In this document: in pieces, positions 45,981-53,729 of the stretch | Numbering within the stretch: the stretch's first letter is position 1 | How the letters are laid out: the number at the start of each line of letters is the position of its first letter | DNA from: Terriglobales bacterium | GTDB lineage: Bacteria; Acidobacteriota; Terriglobia; Terriglobales; Acidobacteriaceae | NCBI GenBank assembly: GCA_035567895.1 | Contig: DATMPC010000058.1 | Span: 186,001-250,000 of the forward strand | DNA: 64,000 nt | Reading direction: 5' to 3' | Notes under the pieces: generated by a model | Databases searched by the model: none | What the model saw: the letters and a program-made list of their open reading frames with translations, nothing else | Told to the model about the DNA's origin: nothing | Program-made: the position numbers and the translations under genes

Positions 45981-46745
45981 CTATTCCACCGGTTGAGCTT
46001 CCACCCGCTTCGCGGTTGCCGGGTCGGTTCCCATGTTGCGCCAGTCTGGGTTACGAGGAGCTACAAATGCTTTTACGGTGACTAGTCCGATCACTACAAA
46101 CAATAGCCCTATCCCAAAGCAGACTACGCCGGCTCTCCGCCTCGCTTGTTCTCCCTGCGTGATTCCCCATTTGGCACAGAACAACCAAATTCCATACGCA
46201 AAGTGCCACGATGCACACACGATCGCGATGATGTAGAAAGCCAGCATCCATGGATTCGCTAGTTCATGCTGCACCTTACCGAAGCCTGCCCCGGGATACT
46301 CCACCAGGTGAACTCCGGTAAACCGCAAGCTGTAAACATGCTGGAGGATGTAAGCGAAGGTAACGATTCCTGTCCAGCGTTGCGCGGTGTAGAGCCAGTT
46401 TCCTTCCCAGGGATAAGAAACAACGTTCGACTCGCCTCTGTACCAGATAAAGATTCCGTACAGCGCGTGGTAAAGGATTGGGATGTAAATGAGTCCCCAT
46501 TCCAGAAATGGCACGAAGGGAAGGGAATTTAGAAACTTGATTTGGCTGGCATACGCGTGCGGGCCGTTGGTCGCATACGCATTTGAGACAAAGTGCTCGA
46601 CCAGGAAGGCGCCGATCGGCACGATACCGCTCAGCGAATGCAGGCGGCGAAGGAGAAATGAATGCCCTTCTCCTGCACGCAGCGGCTTTACCCCCTTCCA
46701 CTGATCCTGCTCATAGCCGGCGCTCGGAGGCGCTGCCGTTGCCAT
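45981..46745 (-). CDS. sdhC: succinate dehydrogenase cytochrome b558 subunit
   Basis: 254-residue membrane anchor of the five-helix diheme cytochrome b558 type, as in Bacillus, so no sdhD is needed. Helices carry histidines at SFLLRRLHSLSGIVPIG, EHFVSNAYATNG, YILQHVYSLRFTG and CASWHFAYGIWLF. Preceded by GAGGAG in the leader and a good sigma-70-like promoter (46796-46825). This is the first gene of the operon. Confidence 0.93.
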   Translation of the reverse strand: MATAAPPSAGYEQDQWKGVKPLRAGEGHSFLLRRLHSLSGIVPIGAFLVEHFVSNAYATNGPHAYASQIKFLNSLPFVPFLEWGLIYIPILYHALYGIFIWYRGESNVVSYPWEGNWLYTAQRWTGIVTFAYILQHVYSLRFTGVHLVEYPGAGFGKVQHELANPWMLAFYIIAIVCASWHFAYGIWLFCAKWGITQGEQARRRAGVVCFGIGLLFVVIGLVTVKAFVAPRNPDWRNMGTDPATAKRVEAQPVE

Positions 46746-46795
46746 CGCGTTGCGAGTCTCCTCAGTTAGTTCCGAATATCGATACCAAACCTTTT

Positions 46796-46825
46796 ATTAT
46801 CGGGTTCCGCTCGGAAGCGAGTCAA
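46796..46825 (-). promoter_or_regulatory. sdhCAB promoter
   Basis: On the minus strand TTGACT is followed after 18 bases by GATAAT, 51 bases before the sdhC ATG. This is a normal leadered promoter with both boxes, unlike the leaderless type seen elsewhere. Confidence 0.65.
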
Positions 46826-46921
46826 ATAAGTGTGTTGGTCTTCGCAACAAGCATGCGTGGAACGCAGTCGATTTTTATTGTGCAAGTCGATACAGTTGAA
46901 ATTGCGTGAGGAGAACCCTCG

Positions 46922-47452
46922 TTGGCATCGTCGACACTGCCTTTTAGTCAGCTCGCTGATCAGTGCCAGGCAACCGGACTAACACCAGAAAACACGGCCA
47001 AGATCGCAAAAGAGTTGTCTCGCAGCTTTGGTGTTCACGACGATGAAGTGGCGATTCTGAAGCTTGAAAAGAACCAGCTCAAGTTCATCTATCCCCCGCA
47101 GTTGTCGAGTGTCGGCATGATCCCCTTAAGCCACTCGCATTCTCTGGCTGCGCGAACGGCGAGCACAAAACGTCCTGAAGCCATCAACAACTTTCCTCAA
47201 GTGCGCCACGCCAGCGTCTTTGAGTCTGTGCCAGTGGAGTCGAAAACGCGTGCACCGGGCAAGTCGGAACGGAATGCCATGGTCATTCAGAAGGTGATGA
47301 GCGTTCCCGTGATCGGTTCCGCCGGAGTCGTAGGAGTGATTCAGATTAGCCGCAAGGGCTCTACATCCAAGGCTGCCGGTGCAGATTTCTACCCCTCGGA
47401 GCTTTCGCGGTTGGCCGCCGCAGCCTCGGCTCTCGCGAAATGTTTCAGCTAA
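46922..47452 (+). CDS. GAF-domain protein
   Basis: 176-residue cytoplasmic protein with one GAF-like fold: a helix SRSFGVHDDEVAILKLEKN, the strand pattern IPLSHSHSLAARTA, and the final VPVIGSAGVVGVIQISRKG, which is the usual GAF C-terminal strand pair. No output domain follows. The TTG start has GAGGAGA eight bases upstream. Its last eight bases overlap the converging rdgB. A stand-alone sensor or regulator is likely, ligand unknown. Confidence 0.75.
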   Translation: MASSTLPFSQLADQCQATGLTPENTAKIAKELSRSFGVHDDEVAILKLEKNQLKFIYPPQLSSVGMIPLSHSHSLAARTASTKRPEAINNFPQVRHASVFESVPVESKTRAPGKSERNAMVIQKVMSVPVIGSAGVVGVIQISRKGSTSKAAGADFYPSELSRLAAAASALAKCFS

Positions 47453-48077
47453 TCTGGGAATGGCTGCGAGTTGACTCGTCGATCCACTCCAGAAAAAGCC
47501 TAAAGGCCTTTCCCCGGTGACTGACTCTCAGCTTTTCTTCGCGCGAGATTTCCGCAAATGAGTTGCTTAGCTCTGGAAAATAGAAAAGCGGATCGTAACC
47601 GAAGCCGTTGCTTCCTTTAGGAGCGCGAAGCAATAGTCCACGAGCGTCTGCATTGAAGACTTTGAGCGTTTTGCCATCGCGGGCTGCTGAAATGGAACAG
47701 ACGAAGGCACATTGTCTGCGGGAATCGGGAACGCCTTCTGTCCTCTTGAGCAAAAGCTCATTGTTCGCGGCATCCGGGTGATTGGTGACGATACCTGCGT
47801 CGTCGGCATACCTGGCCGATCGCACTCCTGGCTCTCCACCGAGAGCATCAACCGTGAGCCCGGAATCGTCGGCAATCACAATCTCTCCTCCCGCGTGCCG
47901 GCTGTAGTACTCAGCTTTTAAGCGTGCATTCTCCTCGAAAGTTGCGCCTGTCTCCTCAGGCGCATCCATTCCCTCGATCCCCGGCAGCGGACGAATGTCG
48001 ACACCATATTCTTGAGCGGCAGCCGCAAAGTCTGCGAGCTTTCCTTTGTTTGAGCTTGCAACGTAGATGAGAGTCAT
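47445..48077 (-). CDS. rdgB: non-canonical purine NTP pyrophosphatase (RdgB/HAM1)
   Basis: House-cleaning enzyme that hydrolyses ITP, dITP and XTP to the monophosphate, 210 residues. Typical motifs are VASSNKGKLADF (6-17), ATFEENARLKAEYYSR, the IADDSGLTVDALGGEPGVRS active-site block (about 68-87), and the terminal SNSFAEISREEKLRVSHRGK. TATGAT eight bases before the ATG suggests a leaderless transcript. It is divergent from thiS. Confidence 0.94.
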   Translation of the reverse strand: MTLIYVASSNKGKLADFAAAAQEYGVDIRPLPGIEGMDAPEETGATFEENARLKAEYYSRHAGGEIVIADDSGLTVDALGGEPGVRSARYADDAGIVTNHPDAANNELLLKRTEGVPDSRRQCAFVCSISAARDGKTLKVFNADARGLLLRAPKGSNGFGYDPLFYFPELSNSFAEISREEKLRVSHRGKAFRLFLEWIDESTRSHSQIS

Positions 48078-48085
48078 CGATGTCG

Positions 48086-48091
48086 ATCATA
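48086..48091 (-). promoter_or_regulatory. -10 hexamer of rdgB, leaderless type
   Basis: TATGAT on the minus strand ends eight bases before the rdgB ATG. Confidence 0.5.
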
Positions 48092-48136
48092 ATTTGCGCG
48101 GCGGCCTGTTCCTCAACCGCCAACCATTTCTTCCTT

Positions 48137-48142
48137 TACACT
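48137..48142 (+). promoter_or_regulatory. -10 hexamer of thiS, leaderless type
   Basis: TACACT ends six bases before the ATG at 48149 and supports this start rather than an ATG at 48080. Confidence 0.5.
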
Positions 48143-48148
48143 TTTGGT

Positions 48149-48358
48149 ATGACAGTCGTGGTGAATGGGGAGCCCAAAGAATTTCCCAGCGGACGAACTC
48201 TTGCTGCGTTTATCGAGCATCTCGGGTTGAAAGGTGACCGGATCGCTGTGGAACTCAATCGGGAGATCGCTCCACGAAGTCGGTGGACCGACATCTCGCT
48301 CTCCGAGGGTGACCGTTTGGAGATCGTTCATTTCGTCGGCGGTGGATTCGATTACTAG
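48149..48358 (+). CDS. thiS: ThiS sulfur-carrier protein with C-terminal extension
   Basis: 69-residue ubiquitin-like sulfur carrier for the thiamine thiazole ring. The fold is recognisable: VVVNGEPKEFPSGRTLAAFI, then LGLKGDRIAVELNREI and SLSEGDRLEIVHFVGGG. ThiS must end in a free Gly-Gly to be adenylated; here three more residues (FDY, 67-69) follow the glycines. That requires proteolytic trimming, or the protein serves a related carrier role. thiG and thiF are not adjacent. The ATG at 48149 has a -10-like TACACT six bases upstream. Confidence 0.85.
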   Translation: MTVVVNGEPKEFPSGRTLAAFIEHLGLKGDRIAVELNREIAPRSRWTDISLSEGDRLEIVHFVGGGFDY

Positions 48359-48448
48359 AACCAGTCCGCAGTCTCGACTCCCACATTTTGCCGCACAGTA
48401 AGTTTTCTCGCCCACGGCTCCTGCACCTTCTAAATCACCTGATATCAC

Positions 48449-48476
48449 TTGACATGAAACACCCAAGGTGTATTTT
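48449..48476 (+). promoter_or_regulatory. MerR-type promoter with dyad in the spacer
   Basis: TTGACA (48449-48454) and TATTTT (48471-48476) are separated by 16 bases. The inverted repeat ACACC-CAA-GGTGT (48459-48471) lies between them, the position used by MerR-family regulators. Confidence 0.5.
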
Positions 48477-48481
48477 GTTTA

Positions 48482-48505
48482 AAACATTTCTATTGCGAAA
48501 TGTTT
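48482..48505 (+). promoter_or_regulatory. second operator-like dyad AAACATTTC-N6-GAAATGTTT
   Basis: Perfect nine-base inverted repeat just downstream of the -10 and 12 bases before the MerR ATG. Probably an autoregulatory site. Confidence 0.5.
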
Positions 48506-48517
48506 GAAGCTGGTTAG

Positions 48518-49057
48518 ATGCGATCTCACTCACAAACCGGCAACAGCCAAGAGGTTCGAAGCCTTGAAGGCCAGGAGTTCACGTCCGCCGACGTAATCGA
48601 GCTTACGGGCATTACGGCGCGGCAACTTCAATGGTGGGATGAACGCAAGATCGTTGTTCCGCAGCGGCGGGGAAGAAATCGCGTCTACAGTGTCGACGAT
48701 CTCGCCGAAGTAGCTGTGATCTGCGAGTTGCGGAACAAGGGATTCTCACTTCAGCGAGTGCGGCAGGTGATGCGATATCTGCAGCGGGAACTAGGCAAAC
48801 GGCTGGTCGAGACGGTGACCTCGGGCAGCGAATACCACCTGCTCACGGATGGCAAAAGAATTTACCTGGAGAACTCTGAACGGCAAATCGTCGATCTGCT
48901 CAAGAACTCACGCCAACCGCTTTTGTCGGTCTGTTTGACTGACGCGGTGCAGGAGGTTCATGCCCAGCTTCGCAAGCGCAATGGCATGCGGCGTCCGAGG
49001 CCCGGGGAAGAGCGATCGAGTCAAAGCAACCGGCGGCGTCTTCGGCGTACGGCCTGA
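48518..49057 (+). CDS. MerR-family transcriptional regulator
   Basis: 179-residue regulator. The winged helix-turn-helix is in FTSADVIELTGITARQLQWW (about 22-41) with the wing RRGRNRVYSVDDLAEVAVI, followed by a coiled dimerisation helix GFSLQRVRQVMRYLQREL. The C-terminus (about 100-179) has no conserved cysteines of metal sensors and ends in a basic tail RRRLRRT, so the effector is unknown. The two dyads upstream suggest autoregulation. A small zinc-ribbon-like gene follows 32 bases later, likely co-transcribed. Confidence 0.88.
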   Translation: MRSHSQTGNSQEVRSLEGQEFTSADVIELTGITARQLQWWDERKIVVPQRRGRNRVYSVDDLAEVAVICELRNKGFSLQRVRQVMRYLQRELGKRLVETVTSGSEYHLLTDGKRIYLENSERQIVDLLKNSRQPLLSVCLTDAVQEVHAQLRKRNGMRRPRPGEERSSQSNRRRLRRTA

Positions 49058-49089
49058 GCGCAACCTGCCCTAACTGGTCGGAGGTGACC

Positions 49090-49353
49090 ATGGTGGCTGA
49101 GCTGAACATCCTGACGGAGTGGATTCCCGAACAGATGCAACCCGGCACGGTCTTCGTGCTCGAAAACGCCGGAGAGGTCGGGAAGAACGAGGATCCTTAC
49201 TGGGCAGTGCTCGCCTGCCCGGCATGCGGCACGCTGGGACTGATCACCCGCCGGCAGATGGCCGGGATTACGCCGGTCATTTGTGGCTCAAACGAATGCT
49301 CGGCCCACTTTTTTATCCGCGACGAAGACGTGCGGGCTTGTAAGCCAAATTAG
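49090..49353 (+). CDS. small CxxC/CxxxxC putative zinc-ribbon protein
   Basis: 87 residues, no family recognised. Two cysteine pairs, CPAC (43-46) and CGSNEC (65-70), could bind one zinc. The first 40 residues are acidic and hydrophobic (WIPEQMQPGTVFVLENAG). The ATG at 49090 has an excellent GGAGG at 49080-49084, so I prefer it over a GTG at 49084. Position behind the MerR gene suggests it belongs to that regulon or assists it (inference). It stops nine bases from the converging ribBA. Confidence 0.7.
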   Translation: MVAELNILTEWIPEQMQPGTVFVLENAGEVGKNEDPYWAVLACPACGTLGLITRRQMAGITPVICGSNECSAHFFIRDEDVRACKPN

Positions 49354-49362
49354 CGCTTGTGG

Positions 49363-50529
49363 CTATTTCTGCTCTTGAGCGGCAGCGGCGGTAGTTGAGA
49401 TCGGAACCTGTTCGACGATTTCGATACCGAACCCTTCCAGCGCGGGCACTCGCCGGGGATGATTAGTCAACAGGCGAATGCGCCGCAGATTTAGATCAGA
49501 GAGTATCTGGGCTCCCAATCCGATTTGCCGCTGCGTTCGGCGCTGATGCTCGGGGTTTCTGGCATCACGGCTCTCATGTTCAAAAGTAAGCGCACTGCCT
49601 CCGACCATCTCCCTCACATTGAAGCCTTTGGACGTCTGGTGCAGGTAGATAATTGCTCCGCGACCAACGTCTGCGATCATCTTCATCGAACGATCCAGTA
49701 CGGCATTGCATTCACAGAGAGTGGTTCCGAACACATCTCCTACCAGGCAGTGAGAGTGAACCCGCACCAGAACGGGACTGTCTCCGTCGCCGGCATCGCC
49801 GTAAAGCAGACCAACGTGCGATTCGCCTCCATCTATCTCTGACTCATATGCGACCAGCCGAAACTCCCCGTAGCGCGTAGGAAGAATTCCTTCTCCGATG
49901 CGGCGGATGTAGCGCTCGTGATGCATACGGTAGCGAATGAGTTCAGCCACCGTCAGCATCTTCAACTCGTGTTCTTTACAGAACTCGATCAGATCTGGCA
50001 CGCGCGCCATGGTGCCGTCTTCCTTCATGATCTCGCAGATCACGCCGGCAGGAACAAGGCCAGCCATGCGCGCAAGATCCACTGCGGCCTCAGTTTGCCC
50101 TGCTCGTACCAGCACTCCGCCTTTGCGCGCGCGCAACGGGAAAGTGTGTCCGGGCTTCACCAGGTCAGACGGCCGGCTGCCGGGATCGATCGCAACTTTG
50201 ATCGTTCGAGCGCGGTCGTACGCCGATATACCTGTGGTTATGCCGTCCCGGGCGTCGATGCTCTCCGTAAACGCAGTTCCATACTGGGAGGTGTTGTGAG
50301 TGGTCATCATGCCCAGGCGCAGATAGTCGAGACGATCTTCGGTGAGCGCCAGACAGATGAGTCCGCGCCCATGCTTCGCCATGAAATTAATAGCCTCGGG
50401 CGTGGCGAACTCCGCGGCGATGGTGAGATCGCCTTCGTTCTCCCGGTCCTCGTCGTCGACGACGATGATCATGCGCCCTTGCCGGATCTCGGCGAGCGCG
50501 GTTTGGACGTCGGTGAAAGAGCTATTCAT
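49363..50529 (-). CDS. ribBA: RibBA-type protein: DHBP synthase with divergent GTP cyclohydrolase II half
   Basis: 388-residue two-domain riboflavin enzyme. The DHBP synthase half looks intact: [10 protein letters not shown] (25-34), GHTFPLRAR (127-135), [17 protein letters not shown] (142-158, with Gln where many have the metal-binding His) and [15 protein letters not shown]. The C-terminal half keeps the zinc cysteines (C261, C272, C274 in [15 protein letters not shown]) but replaces the hallmark RQEGRGIGL with HQTSKGFNV (297-305), and the DTVEAN region is missing. GTP cyclohydrolase II activity is therefore doubtful, while [20 protein letters not shown] is conserved. No other rib gene is nearby. 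Confidence 0.9.
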   Translation of the reverse strand: MNSSFTDVQTALAEIRQGRMIIVVDDEDRENEGDLTIAAEFATPEAINFMAKHGRGLICLALTEDRLDYLRLGMMTTHNTSQYGTAFTESIDARDGITTGISAYDRARTIKVAIDPGSRPSDLVKPGHTFPLRARKGGVLVRAGQTEAAVDLARMAGLVPAGVICEIMKEDGTMARVPDLIEFCKEHELKMLTVAELIRYRMHHERYIRRIGEGILPTRYGEFRLVAYESEIDGGESHVGLLYGDAGDGDSPVLVRVHSHCLVGDVFGTTLCECNAVLDRSMKMIADVGRGAIIYLHQTSKGFNVREMVGGSALTFEHESRDARNPEHQRRTQRQIGLGAQILSDLNLRRIRLLTNHPRRVPALEGFGIEIVEQVPISTTAAAAQEQK

Positions 50530-50577
50530 GAGCCTGATATAGGAACTGATAACTACGATTCTAGCAATACGAATGCA

Positions 50578-51213
50578 TCATGCAGCCGGAGGCTGAGCCA
50601 CCTCGGGACTCGCAGGCCGGCGCCAGAAGGCCATTCCACGAGCGAACAACGAGCGCACCGCGCGAGCACACATTCGGATCAGAATCACTGTAAAGATCAA
50701 GAGCACTGCGACGATGGCTGCAGTCCAGTAGGGATGTACAGTTGCAAACCACGTGAGACCAACAGCAACCACATCTTCGCCTACGCTCAAGGCCATATTT
50801 GAGACCGGTTCCGGGGAAGGCGTAACTGCAGCCCGCGCGGCAAACTTGCCCGTGTGCGCCACTCCGGCGATCACGCTCGCCAATGCCGTGCTGGCAATTT
50901 GAGCGCCAGGACCGAGCTGCGATGTCGCCGCATACGCGACTAACGCCGCAAGCGGGATTCGGACAAAGGTGTGCAATGAATTCCACACGAGGTCAAAGGC
51001 TGGGATCTTGTCAGCAAAAAAATGCAACACGAACATCGCCAGCGACACCGCAATAACCCACGGATTCTCGATAACGTGCAAACCTGGTGGAAGGTGTACC
51101 ACCTGAAAATGGCCCAGCAGTCCGAGGGTCCCGCACATCGCGTAGACATTCAAGCCCGCGGCAAAGCTCGCCCCAATCACCAGTGAAATAATTTGCGCTT
51201 CGTTGAGATCCAT
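50578..51213 (-). CDS. DUF4126 membrane protein
   Basis: 211-residue integral membrane protein with about five to six helices. It begins MDLNEAQIISLVIGASFAAG and contains NPWVIAVSLAMFVLHFFADK, then AFDLVWNSLHTFVRIPLAAL, ASVIAGVAHTGKFAARA and VSVGEDVVAVG-like segments as in DUF4126 proteins. The end is proline/alanine-rich. Function is unknown in the family. It lies 48 bases upstream of ribBA on the same strand and could be co-transcribed with it. Confidence 0.8.
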   Translation of the reverse strand: MDLNEAQIISLVIGASFAAGLNVYAMCGTLGLLGHFQVVHLPPGLHVIENPWVIAVSLAMFVLHFFADKIPAFDLVWNSLHTFVRIPLAALVAYAATSQLGPGAQIASTALASVIAGVAHTGKFAARAAVTPSPEPVSNMALSVGEDVVAVGLTWFATVHPYWTAAIVAVLLIFTVILIRMCARAVRSLFARGMAFWRRPASPEVAQPPAA

Positions 51214-51274
51214 AAAAACGCGTTGCTCAGTATCTTCGATGGAACTGCGGCGGAAACAGAACCAGAGATTCTCC

Positions 51275-51304
51275 GAAAAATGAAAAGGCCGCCTGTGGCG
51301 GCCT
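51275..51304 (-). terminator. rho-independent terminator of the 75-residue gene
   Basis: AGGCCGCC pairs with GGCGGCCT across a three-base loop, followed on the minus strand by TTTTCATTTTT. It is 19 bases past the stop codon. Confidence 0.85.
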
Positions 51305-51323
51305 CTTTCAAGATCGACTCAGG

Positions 51324-51551
51324 TTACAGAGTCGATTCGATTTCGAATCCCCAAGCTTCCAAAAGGGGCTCAGGAATGTACTTTGAATTCTTGTTCTTAC
51401 GTGCCCACTCGCGCAGACGTGTAGAACGCAGATACTGGTCGGGAAGGAGCTTGAACTCCTTCACCGCCTGCTCGAAAGACGTAACTACAGGAACTACCGG
51501 TCCGATCGGCTCCGGCTTTCCCCAGTTCGGATTTCCGCGACGCTTAGCCAT
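51324..51551 (-). CDS. small conserved-looking protein, unknown function
   Basis: 75 residues beginning MAKRRGNPNWGKPEPIGPV and containing a compact helical segment with SFEQAVKEFKLLPDQYLRST and LREWARKNKNSKYIPEPLLE. Codon use and charge pattern are protein-like. The ATG has AGGCAGGTAG upstream and the gene has its own terminator, so it is very probably expressed as a single-gene unit. It looks cytoplasmic and nucleic-acid-compatible (basic N-terminus), but no function can be assigned. Confidence 0.8.
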   Translation of the reverse strand: MAKRRGNPNWGKPEPIGPVVPVVTSFEQAVKEFKLLPDQYLRSTRLREWARKNKNSKYIPEPLLEAWGFEIESTL

Positions 51552-51882
51552 GATTTCTACCTGCCTTAATTATGATTTCACTACTTCGATTACGAGCTAA
51601 CCCCTCTGGATTCAGATAAGCACGATGAAGCTCTTACAAAGTCGTTGCTCTCAGGCGGCTCCAGAGCGAGCCGTAAAACCTCCGATATTATGAATAAATG
51701 CCGCTAAAAGCAATGAAAAACTGTAGATTGCTCCAATAATTAGGAGCAACACCTTAGTACTTGAGACGTTCCAAGGCTCTCGTCCGCAGGCCCAATAGTG
51801 TCGTTTCTTTCAAAGAGAACGGCTATCACATTGAGTTTTGCAGGGAATTTCAGAGTTGAGAGGCAGTTTTTGTCGGATCCGG
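51552..51882. other. intergenic region, 331 bp
   Basis: No gene seen. It holds the promoter and leader of the 75-residue gene on the right-to-left strand. A TTGCTCC...GGAGCAA hairpin (51728-51749) with a T-run a few bases further on the minus strand might terminate cox3. Confidence 0.4.
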
Positions 51883-52632
51883 TCAGGCCGAGATTTTTAA
51901 GAGTGCAAACAGACCAAACCAGACGACGGTGATCGCGTGCCAATACCAAGCGGTGATGTCGATCATGATCTGCCTCGATTCGACACGTTGCCCGGCAAAG
52001 CCTGCGATCATGCACAGAATTAGGACGGCAATGCCTCCGACTAGGTGCAGCCCGTGTAATCCAGTCAGAAAGTAATAAAACTGGCTGCTAGGTCCGCTGC
52101 CAAGGAAGACTCCTTGAGCTCTTAATTTGCTCCACGCGCCGAGTTGTCCAGCGATGAAACCTACGGCAAACACGATCCCTAAAACCTGCCAGGGAAAAGC
52201 CCGCCGGAGAGTGGACCGTGTAAGTCCGAGCCATTCTTCCATGAGAGCTTCATCGCGAAAGTACTCTCGGCGCGCCAATTCCAGTGCCATGCTACTGAGG
52301 ATCAATAGCAGCGTGTTCCACCAAAGAATGCTCGGAATCGAAATCGGTTTCCAGACCGCGATGTAGGTCTGGGTCGCGCGGTCAAAGACAGTTTGTCCGC
52401 GCCGCAAGCAGAGATAGCCGATGGAGAGAGACACAAACAGGGCTACCGAAGTAGTCATCAACACCGCGAGAGCGACTCGCGCTCTCTTCAGCCGGTCCTT
52501 GGGATCCGGTGTCGGTTGGCGGCTCCATTCTCCGTCACCGCCGCCTCCGGTCGGAAGCTTGATGTGTGGACCGCGTCCACCGGAATCCGGTGCACTGACC
52601 TTCGAGGGGACCTTGGTTTCTACTGCGGACAT
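51883..52632 (-). CDS. cytochrome c oxidase subunit III-like protein
   Basis: 249-residue haem-copper oxidase subunit III. After a soluble glycine-rich N-terminus (about 1-50, GRGPHIKLPTGGGGDGEWSR) come five membrane helices including RVALAVLMTTSVALFVSLSIG and WWNTLLLILSSMALELARR. FYYFLTGLHGLHLVGGIAVL and DITAWYWHAITVVWFGLFAL are diagnostic. No other oxidase subunit lies beside it, so this gene is detached from its usual operon in this window. Confidence 0.88.
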   Translation of the reverse strand: MSAVETKVPSKVSAPDSGGRGPHIKLPTGGGGDGEWSRQPTPDPKDRLKRARVALAVLMTTSVALFVSLSIGYLCLRRGQTVFDRATQTYIAVWKPISIPSILWWNTLLLILSSMALELARREYFRDEALMEEWLGLTRSTLRRAFPWQVLGIVFAVGFIAGQLGAWSKLRAQGVFLGSGPSSQFYYFLTGLHGLHLVGGIAVLILCMIAGFAGQRVESRQIMIDITAWYWHAITVVWFGLFALLKISA

Positions 52633-52693
52633 GGCTGGTACGCCGGTCCAATTTGACCACGGTTTAGGGTCTCCACGCTAGAAGGAATCGGGG

Positions 52694-52731
52694 GAATCGG
52701 GTGATCGGGTCATCGGGTGATCGGGCGAAGT
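52694..52731 (+). repeat. left arm of the CGGGTGATCGGG inverted repeat
   Basis: Reads GAATCGGGTGATCGGGTCAT then CGGGTGATCGGGCGAAGT. It is the inverse of 53012-53049, with few mismatches. Together they enclose about 280 bp. Confidence 0.85.
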
Positions 52732-52770
52732 AACGGCCGATCTTTAGCAGTAACGAATTGCTCCAAGATT

Positions 52771-52949
52771 CTGTCATCCTGAGCCCCTGTTTTGGGCGAA
52801 GGATCCCCCGGAATGCGTAAAGCTTTCTTGCTGCTGCTTGGCACTTTGGCCAAGAACTCTGGCTCTTCGTGAGAGAGCCCTACCGACTGCAATCATGCCG
52901 GAGATATTTCGGGAGATCCTTCGCCCAAAAAAGGGGCTCAGGATGACAG
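52771..52949. repeat. TGTCATCCTGAG long inverted repeat, copy 3
   Basis: 179 bp with ends CTGTCATCCTGAGCCCC...TTTGGGCGAAGGATC and GATCCTTCGCCCAAA...GGGGCTCAGGATGACAG. It lies inside the CGGGTGATCGGG inverted repeat, making a nested structure. Confidence 0.88.
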
Positions 52950-53011
52950 CCTTTGAAGTTGTTTGCTGAAAATCACAGTAACTGCAAAGTCCACGAAGTG
53001 TTCACGGTTTC

Positions 53012-53049
53012 ACTTCGCCCGATCACCCAATGACCCGATCACCCGATTT
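53012..53049 (-). repeat. right arm of the CGGGTGATCGGG inverted repeat, overlapping pdxT
   Basis: Inverse of 52694-52731. It supplies the last nine codons and the stop codon of pdxT. Confidence 0.85.
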
Positions 53050-53628
53050 CTTCTGCTCTCTGACCATGTTCACGAACAGCTCATGGACACGTGTGTCGCT
53101 GGACAATTCAGGGTGAAAAGTTGCAGCCAGAGTCTTGCCCTGCTTTACGAGCACCGGATGTTGCTCGCGTTCAGCGAGTACCTCGACTCCAGCTCCGGTG
53201 CGCTCTATGCGCGGCGCGCGTATGAAGACCATCTCCATGGGTGGTCCGTCAAGCTTGGTGGGACCGGTCACGATCGAACTGTCGATCTGACGACCATATG
53301 CATTTCGTTGAATTGCAATATCCAGGGCACCCAGGCTTTCCTGTGGTGGATTCCTGACTTCCTTTGCCAAAAGTATTGCGCCCGCGCAGGTGCCAAAGGC
53401 AGGCTTTTGCGCGACGAAATCACGCAGTTTGGTAAGAAATCCTTCGCGCTCGAGAAATTTCAGAAAGGTTGAAGATTCCCCACCCGGAATCACCAGACCA
53501 TCGATTTCGTCCAACTCTTCCGGCTTGCGTACGAGCACGCTCCGGACGCCTAGACGGCTTAGTGTCTGACGATGAGCGTCGTAGTCACCCTGCAGGGCTA
53601 GCACTCCAATTGTGATTTGATCGGCCAC
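53023..53628 (-). CDS. pdxT: pyridoxal 5'-phosphate synthase glutaminase subunit
   Basis: Class I glutaminase that feeds ammonia to PdxS, 201 residues from a GTG at 53628 (VADQITIGVLALQGDYDAHR). The triad is Cys81 in FGTCAGAILLA, with His172 and Glu174 in TFHPELSSD; GGESST (49-54) is also typical. A start at 53706 would add non-conserved residues. The last nine residues (KKSGDRVIG, 193-201) and the stop are encoded by the intergenic CGGGTGATCGGG repeat, which has invaded the gene end. pdxS is upstream by about 100 bases. Confidence 0.92.
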   Translation of the reverse strand: MADQITIGVLALQGDYDAHRQTLSRLGVRSVLVRKPEELDEIDGLVIPGGESSTFLKFLEREGFLTKLRDFVAQKPAFGTCAGAILLAKEVRNPPQESLGALDIAIQRNAYGRQIDSSIVTGPTKLDGPPMEMVFIRAPRIERTGAGVEVLAEREQHPVLVKQGKTLAATFHPELSSDTRVHELFVNMVREQKKSGDRVIG

Positions 53629-53729
53629 GTTTAGTCTTCGATGAGTAAGTGAGCGAAAGGCTTCAGACAGGCGGACAGTTCCTGACCTAAGTACTTTCAA
53701 CAACAAGTCAGCAACGCCCCCGTTTTAGC

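Larger units (their letters stand above)
52633..53022. other. intergenic region made of nested repeats
   Basis: Almost all of this gap is repeat DNA: the outer CGGGTGATCGGG arms and, inside, copy 3 of the TGTCATCCTGAG element. No gene seen. Confidence 0.7.

Noticed and set aside
49918-50802. A 294-codon open frame on the plus strand
   Set aside because: Antisense to ribBA and part of the DUF4126 gene; no protein family features.
53015-53472. Plus-strand frame of 169 codons
   Set aside because: Antisense to pdxT, which has a complete glutaminase triad.
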